DNA of 64,000 bases, from assembly GCF_024305035.1 (NCBI RefSeq), contig NZ_JAMWZB010000004.1:62001-126000 (forward strand), given 5' to 3'. The position numbers were made by a program, and so were the translations under genes. The DNA is from Algoriphagus sp. Its GTDB lineage: Bacteria; Bacteroidota; Bacteroidia; Cytophagales; Cyclobacteriaceae. Below the pieces are notes generated by a model, which did no database searches, had not been told where the DNA came from, and was given only the letters and a program-made list of their open reading frames with translations. Positions 18,546 to 27,892 of this stretch are shown here, in pieces (positions within the stretch are counted from its first letter, which is position 1; each line of letters begins with the position of its first letter).

Positions 18546-18732
18546 ATAAAATTTATTTTTCAATATTCAGCAAAAAACAATTGAAAACTATTGATAAACA
18601 ATAAATTCTACCTATCTAAATTTCTTCTCACCTGAAACTTTAAGGAAAACAACGATTTTTCAACCTGTGGGACCCTCGGTTTTTGTCTCTGTTCCAAGCA
18701 ACTTTCGTTGAAAAGGGATAAAACTCACTACC

Positions 18733-21700
18733 TTAATCCTCCATCGGATGTATTTTTAGTAATTCCTCTGCATTCCAAAATCCTTCCTTGTCTTTGACCT
18801 CTTCTCGGACTTTTTTTACCAAATCTGGAGAAATCGGAGAAGCTTGATTTCCAAATGAATTTCGGACATAAGTCAAAACTGCCGCTACTTCGGTATCGTC
18901 CAGCATTCCTTCATAAGGGGTCATAGGAACTTGTCCGGGATAGACACGTTCATTCACTTCCATTTCGCCCATGATACCTTTGAGGACGATTTTGATCAAT
19001 CGTTCCTCATTTCCGGTTACCCATTCGGTGTTTCGAAGGGGAGGAAATTGCGAAGCAGTCAATCCTCCCCCGTCCAATTGATGACAAGTGGCACAATAGC
19101 CTTCACGCGCGTAAATTTCTTTGCCCAAGACAAATAGCTCCCGGTCCGATCCAGTCAAGTTTGATTTGATGTCTTCTTCTTTTTTCTCTGTAACCGAAAG
19201 TCCGTTGATATGTGCGATTGCCGTTTCCAAGGTACGAGGAATCCAAACGGCATCTTTTTCTTGTTTTTCTACCTCTGCGAGTATTTTTACGCCTTCCTCT
19301 TGAGGTAGCCATGAGGCGGCTGCGATGACTTCCATACGCACACGTCCATGAGGATCCGAAGCGGAAGACAACAACAAATCAGCTTGATCCTCGACCTGAT
19401 GACCGGTGTAGCGCAGCACGCGAACTGCAGCAGCTCGAACACGATGATCCCCACTGTGAAGCAGGTCTCGAAGTAAATCTTGATTGACTCGATTGATTCC
19501 CCAGGTCACCCAAAGTGCTTCCAGCCGGTGATGATCATAGTTAGGGTCATTTTGATCCAAAGTGGTAAGCCAGTTTTTGACGGCTTCATAAACCTTTTTA
19601 CTATCCTTTCCTCGCAGTTCCCGTCGAGTTCGATAGCGAGTTCGGTATTCAGGAAGTTTTAGATTTTCCAATAGTTCAGGAATACTTGCCCCGTGGATTT
19701 TGGCAGGTTCTACCAAAGGTCGTGAGGGGTAGGTTATCCGGTAAATGCGTCCATGAACATGGTCCCGAAGTGGATCTCGGGCATTGTGCTGCATGTGTCC
19801 TATCAGGATATTATGCCAGTCCACTATATAAAGCGAACCGTCCGGGGCAAATTCCAGATCCACTGGCCTGAAATTCCGGTCTGATGAGGTGATTAAGTCC
19901 TGTCTCCACTCGGTTTTAAATCCTACTGAATCCTCAATCATTCGGTGTTGCTTGGTCCCCAAAAAGCCAATGGTATTATTCAATAGAACATCGCCCTGAA
20001 CTTCATCCGGGAAATGTCGGCTGGATACAAACTCCAGTCCTGAAGTGGGACGAACCATGTGATCTTGCTCTACCAAATTGGGACCCTTGAAATTGAAATT
20101 ACCGTAACGAGGCAAAACAGAACCGGGTAGCATCCAATTGAGATTTGGACCGGAAGTTTCGAGGTAGAAATTTTGGCCCCAATCATCAAAAGCAATTCCC
20201 CAGGGATTTGGAATGGCGACCTGATTGACGCGCTCGAGTTTATGGCGCTTGGGTTCGTAGCGATAAAATCCCCCATTTGTTGCCCGAACTGGTCCATAGG
20301 ACGTTTCCACATTGGTATGCAAAAAGACTCCTTCGGCCATGTAGATCGCGCCCGATTCATCTGTGGAATAAGCCGATATCGCATGATGGGTGTCGTGATC
20401 ATCAAAGCCTGACAACAAAATTGTTTTTTGGTCTGCGCGATCATCTCCATCAGTATCTTCAAGCAAAACCAGATTCGGAAGCTGAGAAACGTATACTCCC
20501 TCAGCGGCAAGTTCAAAGCCCACTGGGAGATGCAGATTATCAGCAAAAACTGTTTGTTTGTCGGCTTTTCCATCTCCATCAGTATCCTCGAGAATAATCA
20601 GTTTGTCCTGTGGTTTGGGGTCTCCAGGCTTGTAATGCGGGTAACTGGGCATGGTAGCCACCCAAAGTCTCCCTCGATTGTCAAAGGAAAGTTGGACCGG
20701 ATTGGCTAAATCTGGAAACTCTTCCTCTGAGGCAAAAAGCTCAATTTGGTAGCCTTCGGGAACCTGAATCGTCTCCAAAGCTTCTTCCCCGTAGTTGTAT
20801 TCCAAACTTCCATTTGCCTGTGGATTGTAATTGGTTTCCACTTCGGGCAAGGATCGTGTTTTAGAATCCGCTGCGGCCAAATCATATTCTTTTCCCTGTG
20901 CGGCATTCCAAATCGCCGTATCCCGATTTGCGGTGAGTTGACGGATTTTTTCGAGTTCAAAGGGATAATTGTCTGGCCCAAAAGGATCATATCTACGCCC
21001 AAAAACATGAACACCATTTGGAATTTTGTAATCATTGTGCCACATCCAGTTTTTTTCCATCACCGCTTGATGAACAGCATCGATCTGTGATTCAGCTTTT
21101 CTTCCGGTTCTCCCAAAAATCCCATTGGCTAGGGTTTCGGCAAAAAATTTATACCCTTCTTCGGTAAGTTGAGACCCATCAATGGTCAGGGGTTCTTCTG
21201 AAAACCGATACCAGTTTTGGCTGGCAGTATAGGCATCCACAAAGGGAATTTGGTGCTTCTGGGCAACCTCTCGCATAACTTCAGAATATTGCCTTAAATT
21301 TTCATTTTCAGATTTTCCGTCGGGTACATCCTTGGTGCCAGAGAGATCTTCAAACGCAATGGGCGATACGAGCACTAGTTTTGGTGGGGATTCGCCATTA
21401 TAGCTTTGAGCTTTAGAATGAATGACCCATGCGTCGAGTTCCTCTTTGAAGGTTTGTAATTTTTCAATTCCCTGAAAAGATTCACTAAATCCAAAAAAAC
21501 CAATCACCCAATCCGCTTCCATTCGTGTTAACCACTCATCGGGTTTTTCGAAAAAGCCTTGGGAATCAGAAAAAGTGGCAAATTCATCCTGAAATTGCTC
21601 TGCACCGGGGAAAGCCCATGGGTCATTAGTTGCCGATCGAGGTCTGAATCCGGGGGTATCTCCGGGGTCAGCCATATTTCGGATCAATAAATTGTGCTCT

Positions 21701-21879
21701 GGATAGCGGAGGTGCATCTCGGTTTCAAACCAACCAAATTCCATCATTCGGGAAGCTAAATTTCCTCCGATAAGCATAATTCGATCATGGTTTTGGACAA
21801 CAGGACGGTCCTCTGTTTGGCAGGAATAGCAAGAAAAAATAAGTATAAAGATCAGGGGAAAGCGGAATATGGTCTTCAT
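18733..21879 (-). CDS. PVC-type cytochrome c lipoprotein with N-terminal SGNH-like domain
   Basis: This is a 1048-residue lipoprotein (Cys20 in SCYSC). Residues 30-255 resemble an SGNH/GDSL hydrolase, but block I reads IGGNLASRM, without the Ser, and the end block reads DGSQLTEEGY, without the His, so it is probably not an esterase. Residues 370-715 form the propeller of PVC-type membrane-bound dehydrogenase-like proteins, with Ca-loop motifs EDTDGDGKAD (431-440) and EDTDGDDRAD. Residues 730-890 contain HEAT-like helices (DHRVRAAAVRVLRY). A class I cytochrome c domain follows with CATCH at 929-933. It is presumably a periplasmic, electron-passing dehydrogenase-like protein; the substrate is unknown. 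The next large gene, of related type, is divergent. Confidence 0.88.
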   Translation of the reverse strand: MKTIFRFPLIFILIFSCYSCQTEDRPVVQNHDRIMLIGGNLASRMMEFGWFETEMHLRYPEHNLLIRNMADPGDTPGFRPRSATNDPWAFPGAEQFQDEFATFSDSQGFFEKPDEWLTRMEADWVIGFFGFSESFQGIEKLQTFKEELDAWVIHSKAQSYNGESPPKLVLVSPIAFEDLSGTKDVPDGKSENENLRQYSEVMREVAQKHQIPFVDAYTASQNWYRFSEEPLTIDGSQLTEEGYKFFAETLANGIFGRTGRKAESQIDAVHQAVMEKNWMWHNDYKIPNGVHVFGRRYDPFGPDNYPFELEKIRQLTANRDTAIWNAAQGKEYDLAAADSKTRSLPEVETNYNPQANGSLEYNYGEEALETIQVPEGYQIELFASEEEFPDLANPVQLSFDNRGRLWVATMPSYPHYKPGDPKPQDKLIILEDTDGDGKADKQTVFADNLHLPVGFELAAEGVYVSQLPNLVLLEDTDGDDRADQKTILLSGFDDHDTHHAISAYSTDESGAIYMAEGVFLHTNVETSYGPVRATNGGFYRYEPKRHKLERVNQVAIPNPWGIAFDDWGQNFYLETSGPNLNWMLPGSVLPRYGNFNFKGPNLVEQDHMVRPTSGLEFVSSRHFPDEVQGDVLLNNTIGFLGTKQHRMIEDSVGFKTEWRQDLITSSDRNFRPVDLEFAPDGSLYIVDWHNILIGHMQHNARDPLRDHVHGRIYRITYPSRPLVEPAKIHGASIPELLENLKLPEYRTRYRTRRELRGKDSKKVYEAVKNWLTTLDQNDPNYDHHRLEALWVTWGINRVNQDLLRDLLHSGDHRVRAAAVRVLRYTGHQVEDQADLLLSSASDPHGRVRMEVIAAASWLPQEEGVKILAEVEKQEKDAVWIPRTLETAIAHINGLSVTEKKEEDIKSNLTGSDRELFVLGKEIYAREGYCATCHQLDGGGLTASQFPPLRNTEWVTGNEERLIKIVLKGIMGEMEVNERVYPGQVPMTPYEGMLDDTEVAAVLTYVRNSFGNQASPISPDLVKKVREEVKDKEGFWNAEELLKIHPMED

Positions 21880-22025
21880 GGGTTATTGGGGGGTTGACTG
21901 GCAATAGGCAGAGAATTAATTTCTTTCAAGTTTTCTACTAGCACTGGTTTAGCGTTGCGGGATTGCAGTGGGTTGAATATCGGTTTAAATTGAAAATAGA
22001 TCAAATTGAGGGCTAAAGCATTTCT

Positions 22026-22049
22026 AAAAAGGAAATATATTTCCTTTTT
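22026..22049. repeat. 24-bp perfect palindrome between divergent cytochrome genes
   Basis: The sequence reads AAAAAGGAAATA followed by its exact reverse complement TATTTCCTTTTT. It is centred in the 253-base gap between the two divergent PVC-type cytochrome genes. Such a symmetric site could be a shared operator for a dimeric regulator, or a cruciform or hairpin in the transcript of the plus-strand gene, 84 bases before its start. Confidence 0.6.
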
Positions 22050-22132
22050 TTATTTAAACGGTAGATTATTTGGTTACTTATCTGTTTTTGTTTTTCTAAA
22101 TTTCAGATTGAATTATTGGACTAATCTAACCT

Positions 22133-24811
22133 ATGGAAAATTTATCTCAATACCTGAAAGGGTCTTTTTTTGCTGCTGTTTTGATTTTGACTTTCTCCTG
22201 CCAAGAGCAAAATCGAGGAAGGGAGCTTACCGGGAACCCCAAAATAGATAAGTTGAAACTACCCACAGGTTTTGTGGCCGAGCTGATCTACAGTCCTGGG
22301 GCACATGATCAGGGATCGTGGGTTGCCATGACTTTTGATGACAAGGGACGGATGATTACTGCTGATCAGTACGGGTTTTTATATCGCCTGACTATTCCGG
22401 AGGTAGGTTCTGGAGACAGTGTGCAAGTGGAAAAAATGATTGTGGGAAATGTAGCCGAGCCCCAGGTAGGAATGGGCTATGCACAAGGCTTGCTTTATGC
22501 CTTTAATTCCATTTATGTCATGGTAAATCACCATTCCAATGAGACTTTTGAAAAAAGTACAGGGCTTTATCGGATTAAAGATTTAGATGGAGACGATCAG
22601 TATGAGACGGTTGAGGAAATTCGAACTTTTGACGGGGAACCGGGAGAGCATGGGCCTCATTCGATGAAACTAACTCCCGACGGAAAGCGAATAGTACTCT
22701 CGGCGGGAAATCATGTGGATGTGCCAGAGATGGATCACTATCGTATTCCAAGGGTTTGGGATGAGGATAATTTGTTTCCATTAATTAAAGATCCCCGCGG
22801 TCATGCCAATAATCGAACGGCTCCGGGTGGATGGATCGCAACAATTGAACCGGATGGAGCAAATTGGGAAATGATTGCAGCCGGCTTTCGTAATGAATTT
22901 GATATTGCTTACAATGAGGTAGGAGATTTATTTACCTACGATTCGGATATGGAGTGGGATTTTGGAATGCCCTGGTACAGGCCTACCCGTATCAATCATG
23001 TGACCAGCGGAGCAGAATTTGGCTGGCGCACCGGAAATGCCAAATGGTCACCCCATTATCCGGACAATTTACCTGCAATCTTGAATATCGGCCAAGGTTC
23101 CCCGACCAATGTCATGTTTGGAACCGAAGCAAATTTCCCGTCTCGATATCGAAAAGCGCTCTTTGCGTTTGATTGGAGTTTTGGGATAATTTATGCAGTG
23201 CATTTGACTCCAAACGGGGCCAGCTATGAGGCGACTGCAGAAGAATTTATTTCGGGTTCACCGCTTCCCTTGACTGATGGGACGATAGGTCCAGATGGGG
23301 CGATGTATTTTGCCACGGGAGGTAGAAGATTGGAATCCGATCTCTACCGGGTGTATTATCAAGGGGAGATGGATAGCTATCAGCCTACAGAGAGGGAAGA
23401 ACTTCCTGAAGAAGCAAACCTGAGGAGAGAATTAGAAGAATACCACGGTAAAAATCCGGCTGCTGAAGGGCTGCAGCTAGCTTGGGAAAACCTGGATCAT
23501 CCGGACCGATTTGTTCAATATGCCGCACGGATTGCAGTCGAACATCAACCTTTGGAATCCTGGAAACAAAAAGCACTTTCTGAACCCAGTGCGGTCAAGA
23601 AAACTCAAGCTATTTTAGCTCTAGCCAGACATGGAGCAGAGGCAGATGCAATCCCAATGATTCAGAGTTTGATGGAAATTGATTATGCCTCACTTTCAGA
23701 AAAAGAAAAGCAGGATTTGCTTCGAACGATGGAAGTGATTTTATATCGCTATGATCAAGCGGCAGAGCCTGTAAAATCCGAATTAATTGGTTATTTATCT
23801 CCGAATTTTCCTGCGGAAGGTAATTTGCTCAATCGCTCGTTATCAATCCTGTTGACGCATTTGGATGCGCCCGATGCCGTAGAAAAAACACTGGCGCTGT
23901 TGAAAACTGCCAAAGATGACCAGGATTATCAGAAAACCTTTACTTCTTCCTCTGAGCTGGTTTTCCGAAATCCCCAATATGGATTGGATATTGCAAATAT
24001 GCTGGCAAATGTCCCTCCGGCTCAGGCGACCTTCTACGCCACGGTGCTTGGCGGTGCGGATAAAGGATGGAATCCTGAAATGCGGGAAGAATATTTTACT
24101 TGGATCAAAAATGCATTGACCCAATACAAAGGAGGCCGGAGTTATGTTGGGTTTTTGGATCGAGCCCGAAAAATGGCTTTGGTTTCAGTTGATCCGACTG
24201 AAGTAGATAAGTACGATGAACTTTCCGGGGGAAAATTATTGACTTCCAGTGGAAATGATATTGCTCAGGTAGGCATCCAGCCCGAGGGGCCTGGTAGAAC
24301 CTGGACCGTGGATGAAGCCTTGCTTGCGGTAGATACACTCGAAAATCAAGATTATGTTCGCGGGAAAGCCATGTATCAGGCCACGCTATGTCAGTCTTGC
24401 CACACCATGCAGGGAGAAGGCGGAATCGTCGGTCCGGATTTGACCCAGTTGGGAACAAGATTTACCAAAAAGGATATTCTGGAAGCGACCATTAATCCAA
24501 GTGAGGTGATTTCGGATCAATATCATGCGACGGTTTTTGAGCTGAAAGAAGGAGGCTCCATTGTCGGAAAATTAACCGATCAAGATGCGGAAAATTACTA
24601 TGTGTCCCAAAATCCATTTACTCCGAATGACTTGCGTACCGTTCCCAAAAACTCTGTGGATTTTACTAAAAACTCAGATATTTCGATCATGCTTCCAGGC
24701 TTGATTAATCGCTTGAACGAGGAAGAATTGAAAGATTTGATGGCGTATTTGATTTCGGGAGGAAATAAGGACCATGAAGTCTTTCAAAGTAAAGCTACCG
24801 CTGAGCGATAG
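22133..24811 (+). CDS. PVC-type haem-binding cytochrome c lipoprotein with propeller and HEAT-like repeats
   Basis: This is an 892-residue lipoprotein (lipobox TFSC). The first ~420 residues form an NHL/PQQ-like propeller (KLPTGFVAELIYSPG, GPHSMKLTPDGKRIVLSAGN, GTIGPDGAMYFATGGRR). Residues 430-640 are helical and HEAT-like. The C-terminal 'putative haem-binding' cytochrome has CQSCH at 753-757, then GPDLTQLGTRFTKKDILEATINPS, with a possible axial Met853 in ISIMLPGL. The family is abundant in Planctomycetes and Bacteroidota and is linked to sugar and polyol oxidation in only a few cases. Its divergence from a related lipoprotein suggests the two work together. Confidence 0.88.
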   Translation: MENLSQYLKGSFFAAVLILTFSCQEQNRGRELTGNPKIDKLKLPTGFVAELIYSPGAHDQGSWVAMTFDDKGRMITADQYGFLYRLTIPEVGSGDSVQVEKMIVGNVAEPQVGMGYAQGLLYAFNSIYVMVNHHSNETFEKSTGLYRIKDLDGDDQYETVEEIRTFDGEPGEHGPHSMKLTPDGKRIVLSAGNHVDVPEMDHYRIPRVWDEDNLFPLIKDPRGHANNRTAPGGWIATIEPDGANWEMIAAGFRNEFDIAYNEVGDLFTYDSDMEWDFGMPWYRPTRINHVTSGAEFGWRTGNAKWSPHYPDNLPAILNIGQGSPTNVMFGTEANFPSRYRKALFAFDWSFGIIYAVHLTPNGASYEATAEEFISGSPLPLTDGTIGPDGAMYFATGGRRLESDLYRVYYQGEMDSYQPTEREELPEEANLRRELEEYHGKNPAAEGLQLAWENLDHPDRFVQYAARIAVEHQPLESWKQKALSEPSAVKKTQAILALARHGAEADAIPMIQSLMEIDYASLSEKEKQDLLRTMEVILYRYDQAAEPVKSELIGYLSPNFPAEGNLLNRSLSILLTHLDAPDAVEKTLALLKTAKDDQDYQKTFTSSSELVFRNPQYGLDIANMLANVPPAQATFYATVLGGADKGWNPEMREEYFTWIKNALTQYKGGRSYVGFLDRARKMALVSVDPTEVDKYDELSGGKLLTSSGNDIAQVGIQPEGPGRTWTVDEALLAVDTLENQDYVRGKAMYQATLCQSCHTMQGEGGIVGPDLTQLGTRFTKKDILEATINPSEVISDQYHATVFELKEGGSIVGKLTDQDAENYYVSQNPFTPNDLRTVPKNSVDFTKNSDISIMLPGLINRLNEEELKDLMAYLISGGNKDHEVFQSKATAER

Positions 24812-24902
24812 GACATCCTTTGTAAAGAAGAATCAGTAAAAATAATACATTGAATTCCCACTTTCTTTTTCCAAATTCACCTAAGTCAACCAATCATAGA
24901 TT

Positions 24903-25934
24903 ATGAAAAAACTGTATTTCTTGTTTTTTGGAGTAGTGGGATTGCTGCTTTCCTGTCAACCCAAAGATCAAGGTGAAGAAGGCCAAGTTGAAGAAACCAT
25001 CGAAATCCAAAATGATGGTATTCGTATGATTCCAATTTCTACACCGAGTGGAGATTTTGAGGTTTTTACCAAGCGAGTAGGGGATAGCCCGACTAAAAAA
25101 GTTTTGTTGCTGCATGGTGGGCCCGGGATGACACATGAGCAATACGGGAATTTCGACCAATATTTCCCACAGGAGGATATTGAATTTATTTGGTATGATC
25201 AGTTGGGATCTGCTCATTCGGATCAACCTGAGGATTCCACACTTTGGACAATAGATCGATTTGTCGATGAAGTAGAGCAAGTTCGTACGGCCTTGGGATT
25301 GAATAAGGATAATTTCTATCTACTGGGCCAGTCATGGGGAGGAATGCTCGGAATGGAATATGCTTTTAAGCATCAAGATAAACTTAAAGGGTTGATTATC
25401 TGTAATATGATGTCTAGTTTGGATGAGTATGAAAAATACGCCAAAGAAGTACTCGGTCCACAAATGCCTCCAGAAGTATTTGCCGAATTAATGGGAATCG
25501 AGAAAAATATGGATTTCGAGAACCCCCGCTACATGGAACTACTCGGAGAGCATCATTATCCCCAGCATGTGCTTCGGATGCCGCCTGATGAATGGCCCGA
25601 AGAAATCAACCGCATGATGTCTCAGGTCAATCCCAATGTATATGTTTATATGCAGGGATATTCCGAATTTGGGATTACTCCAGGTGCTAGCTTGAAAGGT
25701 TGGGATGTCAAAGATCAGCTAAAAAATATCACCGTGCCGACCCTTGTCGTAGGAGCAATACATGACACGATGGATCCCAAACATATGGAATGGATGTCAA
25801 CTGAAGTAGCCAACGGGCGGTTTTTGCTTTGTCCAAATGGCAGCCATTTGAGCCAATACGATGATCCGGAGCACTTTTTTCCAGGGGTCATTCAATTTAT
25901 CAAAGACGTGGACTCGGGAAATTTTGGGAAGTAA
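24903..25934 (+). CDS. Proline iminopeptidase-like S33 alpha/beta hydrolase, lipoprotein
   Basis: This is a 343-residue lipoprotein (lipobox LLSC, Cys18). The oxyanion motif HGGPG is at 71-75 and the nucleophile Ser144 lies in GQSWGGMLG, followed by a lid and then VVGAIHDTMDP, with the likely acid, and PNGSHLSQYDD, with the catalytic His. HGGPG plus GQSWGG is the proline iminopeptidase signature of family S33. The lipid anchor places it in the periplasm, so it would trim N-terminal Pro from extracellular peptides; substrate specificity is inferred from the family. A terminator follows, and the downstream gene is convergent. Confidence 0.88.
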   Translation: MKKLYFLFFGVVGLLLSCQPKDQGEEGQVEETIEIQNDGIRMIPISTPSGDFEVFTKRVGDSPTKKVLLLHGGPGMTHEQYGNFDQYFPQEDIEFIWYDQLGSAHSDQPEDSTLWTIDRFVDEVEQVRTALGLNKDNFYLLGQSWGGMLGMEYAFKHQDKLKGLIICNMMSSLDEYEKYAKEVLGPQMPPEVFAELMGIEKNMDFENPRYMELLGEHHYPQHVLRMPPDEWPEEINRMMSQVNPNVYVYMQGYSEFGITPGASLKGWDVKDQLKNITVPTLVVGAIHDTMDPKHMEWMSTEVANGRFLLCPNGSHLSQYDDPEHFFPGVIQFIKDVDSGNFGK

Positions 25935-25941
25935 GTCTTCG

Positions 25942-25985
25942 ACCCTCCAAGGGTTTCAATCCTTTGGAGGGTTTGATTTTACATT
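25942..25985 (+). terminator. Terminator after the S33 peptidase gene
   Basis: ACCCTCCAA (25942-25950) pairs with TTGGAGGGT (25964-25972), and the following sequence is T-rich (TTGATTTTACATTTTTT). Confidence 0.7.
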
Positions 25986-26015
25986 TTTTCAAACGAATCA
26001 GGAAATCGTTACCCG

Positions 26016-27119
26016 TTAAATCCTAAAGAAAATCCCCTTTCGGTACAAGAAATAGCATAATCCCCACATCGCTGCCAGCGCACCAAAAGAAGCAATCAGG
26101 AATAGTCCATGCTCCCCAAATCCCATCCAGCCGAACATTCCTCCAGTGAAAATACCCACGGTATTATTCATCCATCGTCCCAGCATTTCAGCGAAGAGGT
26201 AGATAAAAATCGAATTCATTCCCACGATTAAAAAAGGGGATATGCCTTTTCTTTGATTTTTAACATCGATCCACCAGTAAAAAAAGGCCAAAGCCCCCAA
26301 TGCCCAACCCCCGGAAGCAAATACAAAAGAAATAGTGCTGATTCGCTTTATTATGGGAGTGATGCCCACAAAGTCCAACCCATAGCCAATGATCAACCCT
26401 ACCAATCCGGCCAAGGCAATAGTTTTGATCTTTTCAGAGTGATTTTTTGCTGAAAGTAAAAGATTACCACAGATCGCTCCCCAAATTGTATGAGCAGCAG
26501 TCGGAATCGCATTGATCGCTACCCAGCCCCCGGAGTTGATTTTGCCCATGAGTAGTTGATCGGTGTAGTTTCCCAAGTTGGTTCCATGTTCAAATGGAAC
26601 CTCGGGATTATATACTCTATAGAGAATTTCGGTTAAAGCTAGCAGACCCAAAGACACTCCCAGCTGGACTTTCCAGCCTTTTGTCAATAAGAAATAAGTG
26701 ATCAATATCGTAAAGGAAAGTTGAGTCAGTACATTCCAAAGTTCAAATACCATTTTCCCAGCGTACACACAATGAAGGCCTGTACCGAACAGAAATAGGA
26801 TAAAGCAGCGCTTGAGAATATGCAGGGTCACTTTGCTCCGGTCCTCGGATAGGGCCAATCTTTTATTCAATGAAAAAGGCATCGCCACACCGACGATAAA
26901 CATGAAAAAAGGCTGGATCAAATCCCAGAAACGCAGCCCATTCCACTCATGATGGGTGAATTGGAGAAATAATGGATGAAGGGAATGGCCTTCCGGGAAA
27001 AGTGCTAAAAAAGCATGGTACACCCAAGCAGCTTCGGCGATCAATAAAAACATGGTAAGTCCTCGGTACACGTCCAGTGAAACCAAACGCTGGGTGGGAT
27101 TGGCGGAATTGGAGTTCAT
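26016..27119 (-). CDS. DUF5009/HGSNAT-like membrane acyltransferase (NagX family)
   Basis: This 367-residue protein has about ten transmembrane helices. The start QRLVSLDVYRGLTMFLLI is the signature of bacterial homologues of heparan-alpha-glucosaminide N-acetyltransferase (DUF5009/NagX), followed by the PFFMFIVGVAMPFSLNKR loop and GGWALGALAFFYWW. The human enzyme acetylates terminal glucosamine across a membrane; bacterial members are thought to modify amino sugars. The length is usual. It is convergent with the S33 peptidase gene and has its own short upstream gap of 116 bases before the trhA-like gene on the same strand. Confidence 0.87.
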   Translation of the reverse strand: MNSNSANPTQRLVSLDVYRGLTMFLLIAEAAWVYHAFLALFPEGHSLHPLFLQFTHHEWNGLRFWDLIQPFFMFIVGVAMPFSLNKRLALSEDRSKVTLHILKRCFILFLFGTGLHCVYAGKMVFELWNVLTQLSFTILITYFLLTKGWKVQLGVSLGLLALTEILYRVYNPEVPFEHGTNLGNYTDQLLMGKINSGGWVAINAIPTAAHTIWGAICGNLLLSAKNHSEKIKTIALAGLVGLIIGYGLDFVGITPIIKRISTISFVFASGGWALGALAFFYWWIDVKNQRKGISPFLIVGMNSIFIYLFAEMLGRWMNNTVGIFTGGMFGWMGFGEHGLFLIASFGALAAMWGLCYFLYRKGIFFRI

Positions 27120-27214
27120 AGTCAGGTTATTTGGGTAAGTTTAAGATACCGAATACGATATAATAGTTTACAAAAAATTGATCAATGGATAATTTCTTTT
27201 TTGATTAGGCGATT

Positions 27215-27240
27215 GCTGAGAATTTATCGGGATTCTCAGC
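27215..27240. repeat. 9-bp hairpin overlapping the trhA stop codon
   Basis: GCTGAGAAT (27215-27223) and ATTCTCAGC (27232-27240) are perfect complements with an 8-base loop. The stop of the hemolysin III-like gene (27238-27236) lies in one arm. No T-run follows on the minus strand, so it is not a standard terminator; it might stabilise the mRNA 3' end. Confidence 0.5.
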
Positions 27241-27892
27241 TAATCTTAAACACAGCAACGAAATGAGAAAAAGTACCTAGCAGTACGAAGATATGCCAAA
27301 TCGAATGGTAATAAGGTTTTTCGCTTTTGATATAAAAATATACCCCGACCGTATAGGAAAGTCCTCCCACCCCGATCCAGAATAAGATATCCAAACTCAA
27401 GTTTTCGATCAGATCATTTAGAAAAAAAACAGCCAACCAGCCCATAGTTAGATAAATGACCACCGATAAAATTTTGAACCTTCCGGTGAAGAAAATTTTG
27501 AAAAAAGTGCCAATAATGACCGAACTCCAGATGATTGAAAGGAAAATAATAGCTGTTTTTTGATTTAGGATGGCAAGTAGCATGGGACTATAGGAGCCTG
27601 CAATCAAAAAATAAATGGAGATATGATCCCAAACTTGCAGTTGGGCTTTTATTTTGGGCTTGATGGCCGCATGGTAAGCCGTCGAAAAGCTATACACCAT
27701 TAGGATTCCAAGGCAAAATAATAGCACAGCGATCAGCATCAAAAATGAGCTGTTTTGTAAGGTTTCAAAGAGTAAAAACGGAATTCCAATCCAGGCTAAA
27801 ACTAAACCGAATCCATGGGAAAATGCATTTGCTTTTTCCTCTGAAGCGGTCTGTGGACGCTTTAGTTTGGTCGAGGTATTTTTAAAAATCAC
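27236..27892 (-). CDS. trhA: PAQR/hemolysin III family membrane protein (TrhA)
   Basis: This 218-residue protein has seven transmembrane helices. The conserved family residues are seen in SEEKANAFSHGFGLVLAW (first helix), STAYHA, VWDHISIYFLIAGSYSPM (helix 3) and YHSIWHIFVLLGTFSHF (last helix). The His/Asp set is the zinc site known from adiponectin-receptor relatives. E. coli TrhA maintains membrane energetics and fluidity; the original haemolysin label is historical. Its ATG overlaps the TGA of the upstream sulfurtransferase gene by four bases, so translation is probably coupled. Confidence 0.9.
   Translation of the reverse strand: MIFKNTSTKLKRPQTASEEKANAFSHGFGLVLAWIGIPFLLFETLQNSSFLMLIAVLLFCLGILMVYSFSTAYHAAIKPKIKAQLQVWDHISIYFLIAGSYSPMLLAILNQKTAIIFLSIIWSSVIIGTFFKIFFTGRFKILSVVIYLTMGWLAVFFLNDLIENLSLDILFWIGVGGLSYTVGVYFYIKSEKPYYHSIWHIFVLLGTFSHFVAVFKIS

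Larger units (their letters stand above)
17212..18732. other. Decayed 1.5-kb gap with mobile-element debris
   Basis: No intact gene is visible. From left to right it holds a nested inverted repeat just after the Sde182-like stop, a possible hairpin with T-run (AACCAG 17534-17539 / CTGGTT 17554-17559), a 6-bp hairpin, a tnpA pseudogene on the minus strand, and a stretch at about 18190-18545 that looks like broken coding sequence of uncertain strand. Short open frames elsewhere in it have no recognisable content. Confidence 0.6.
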
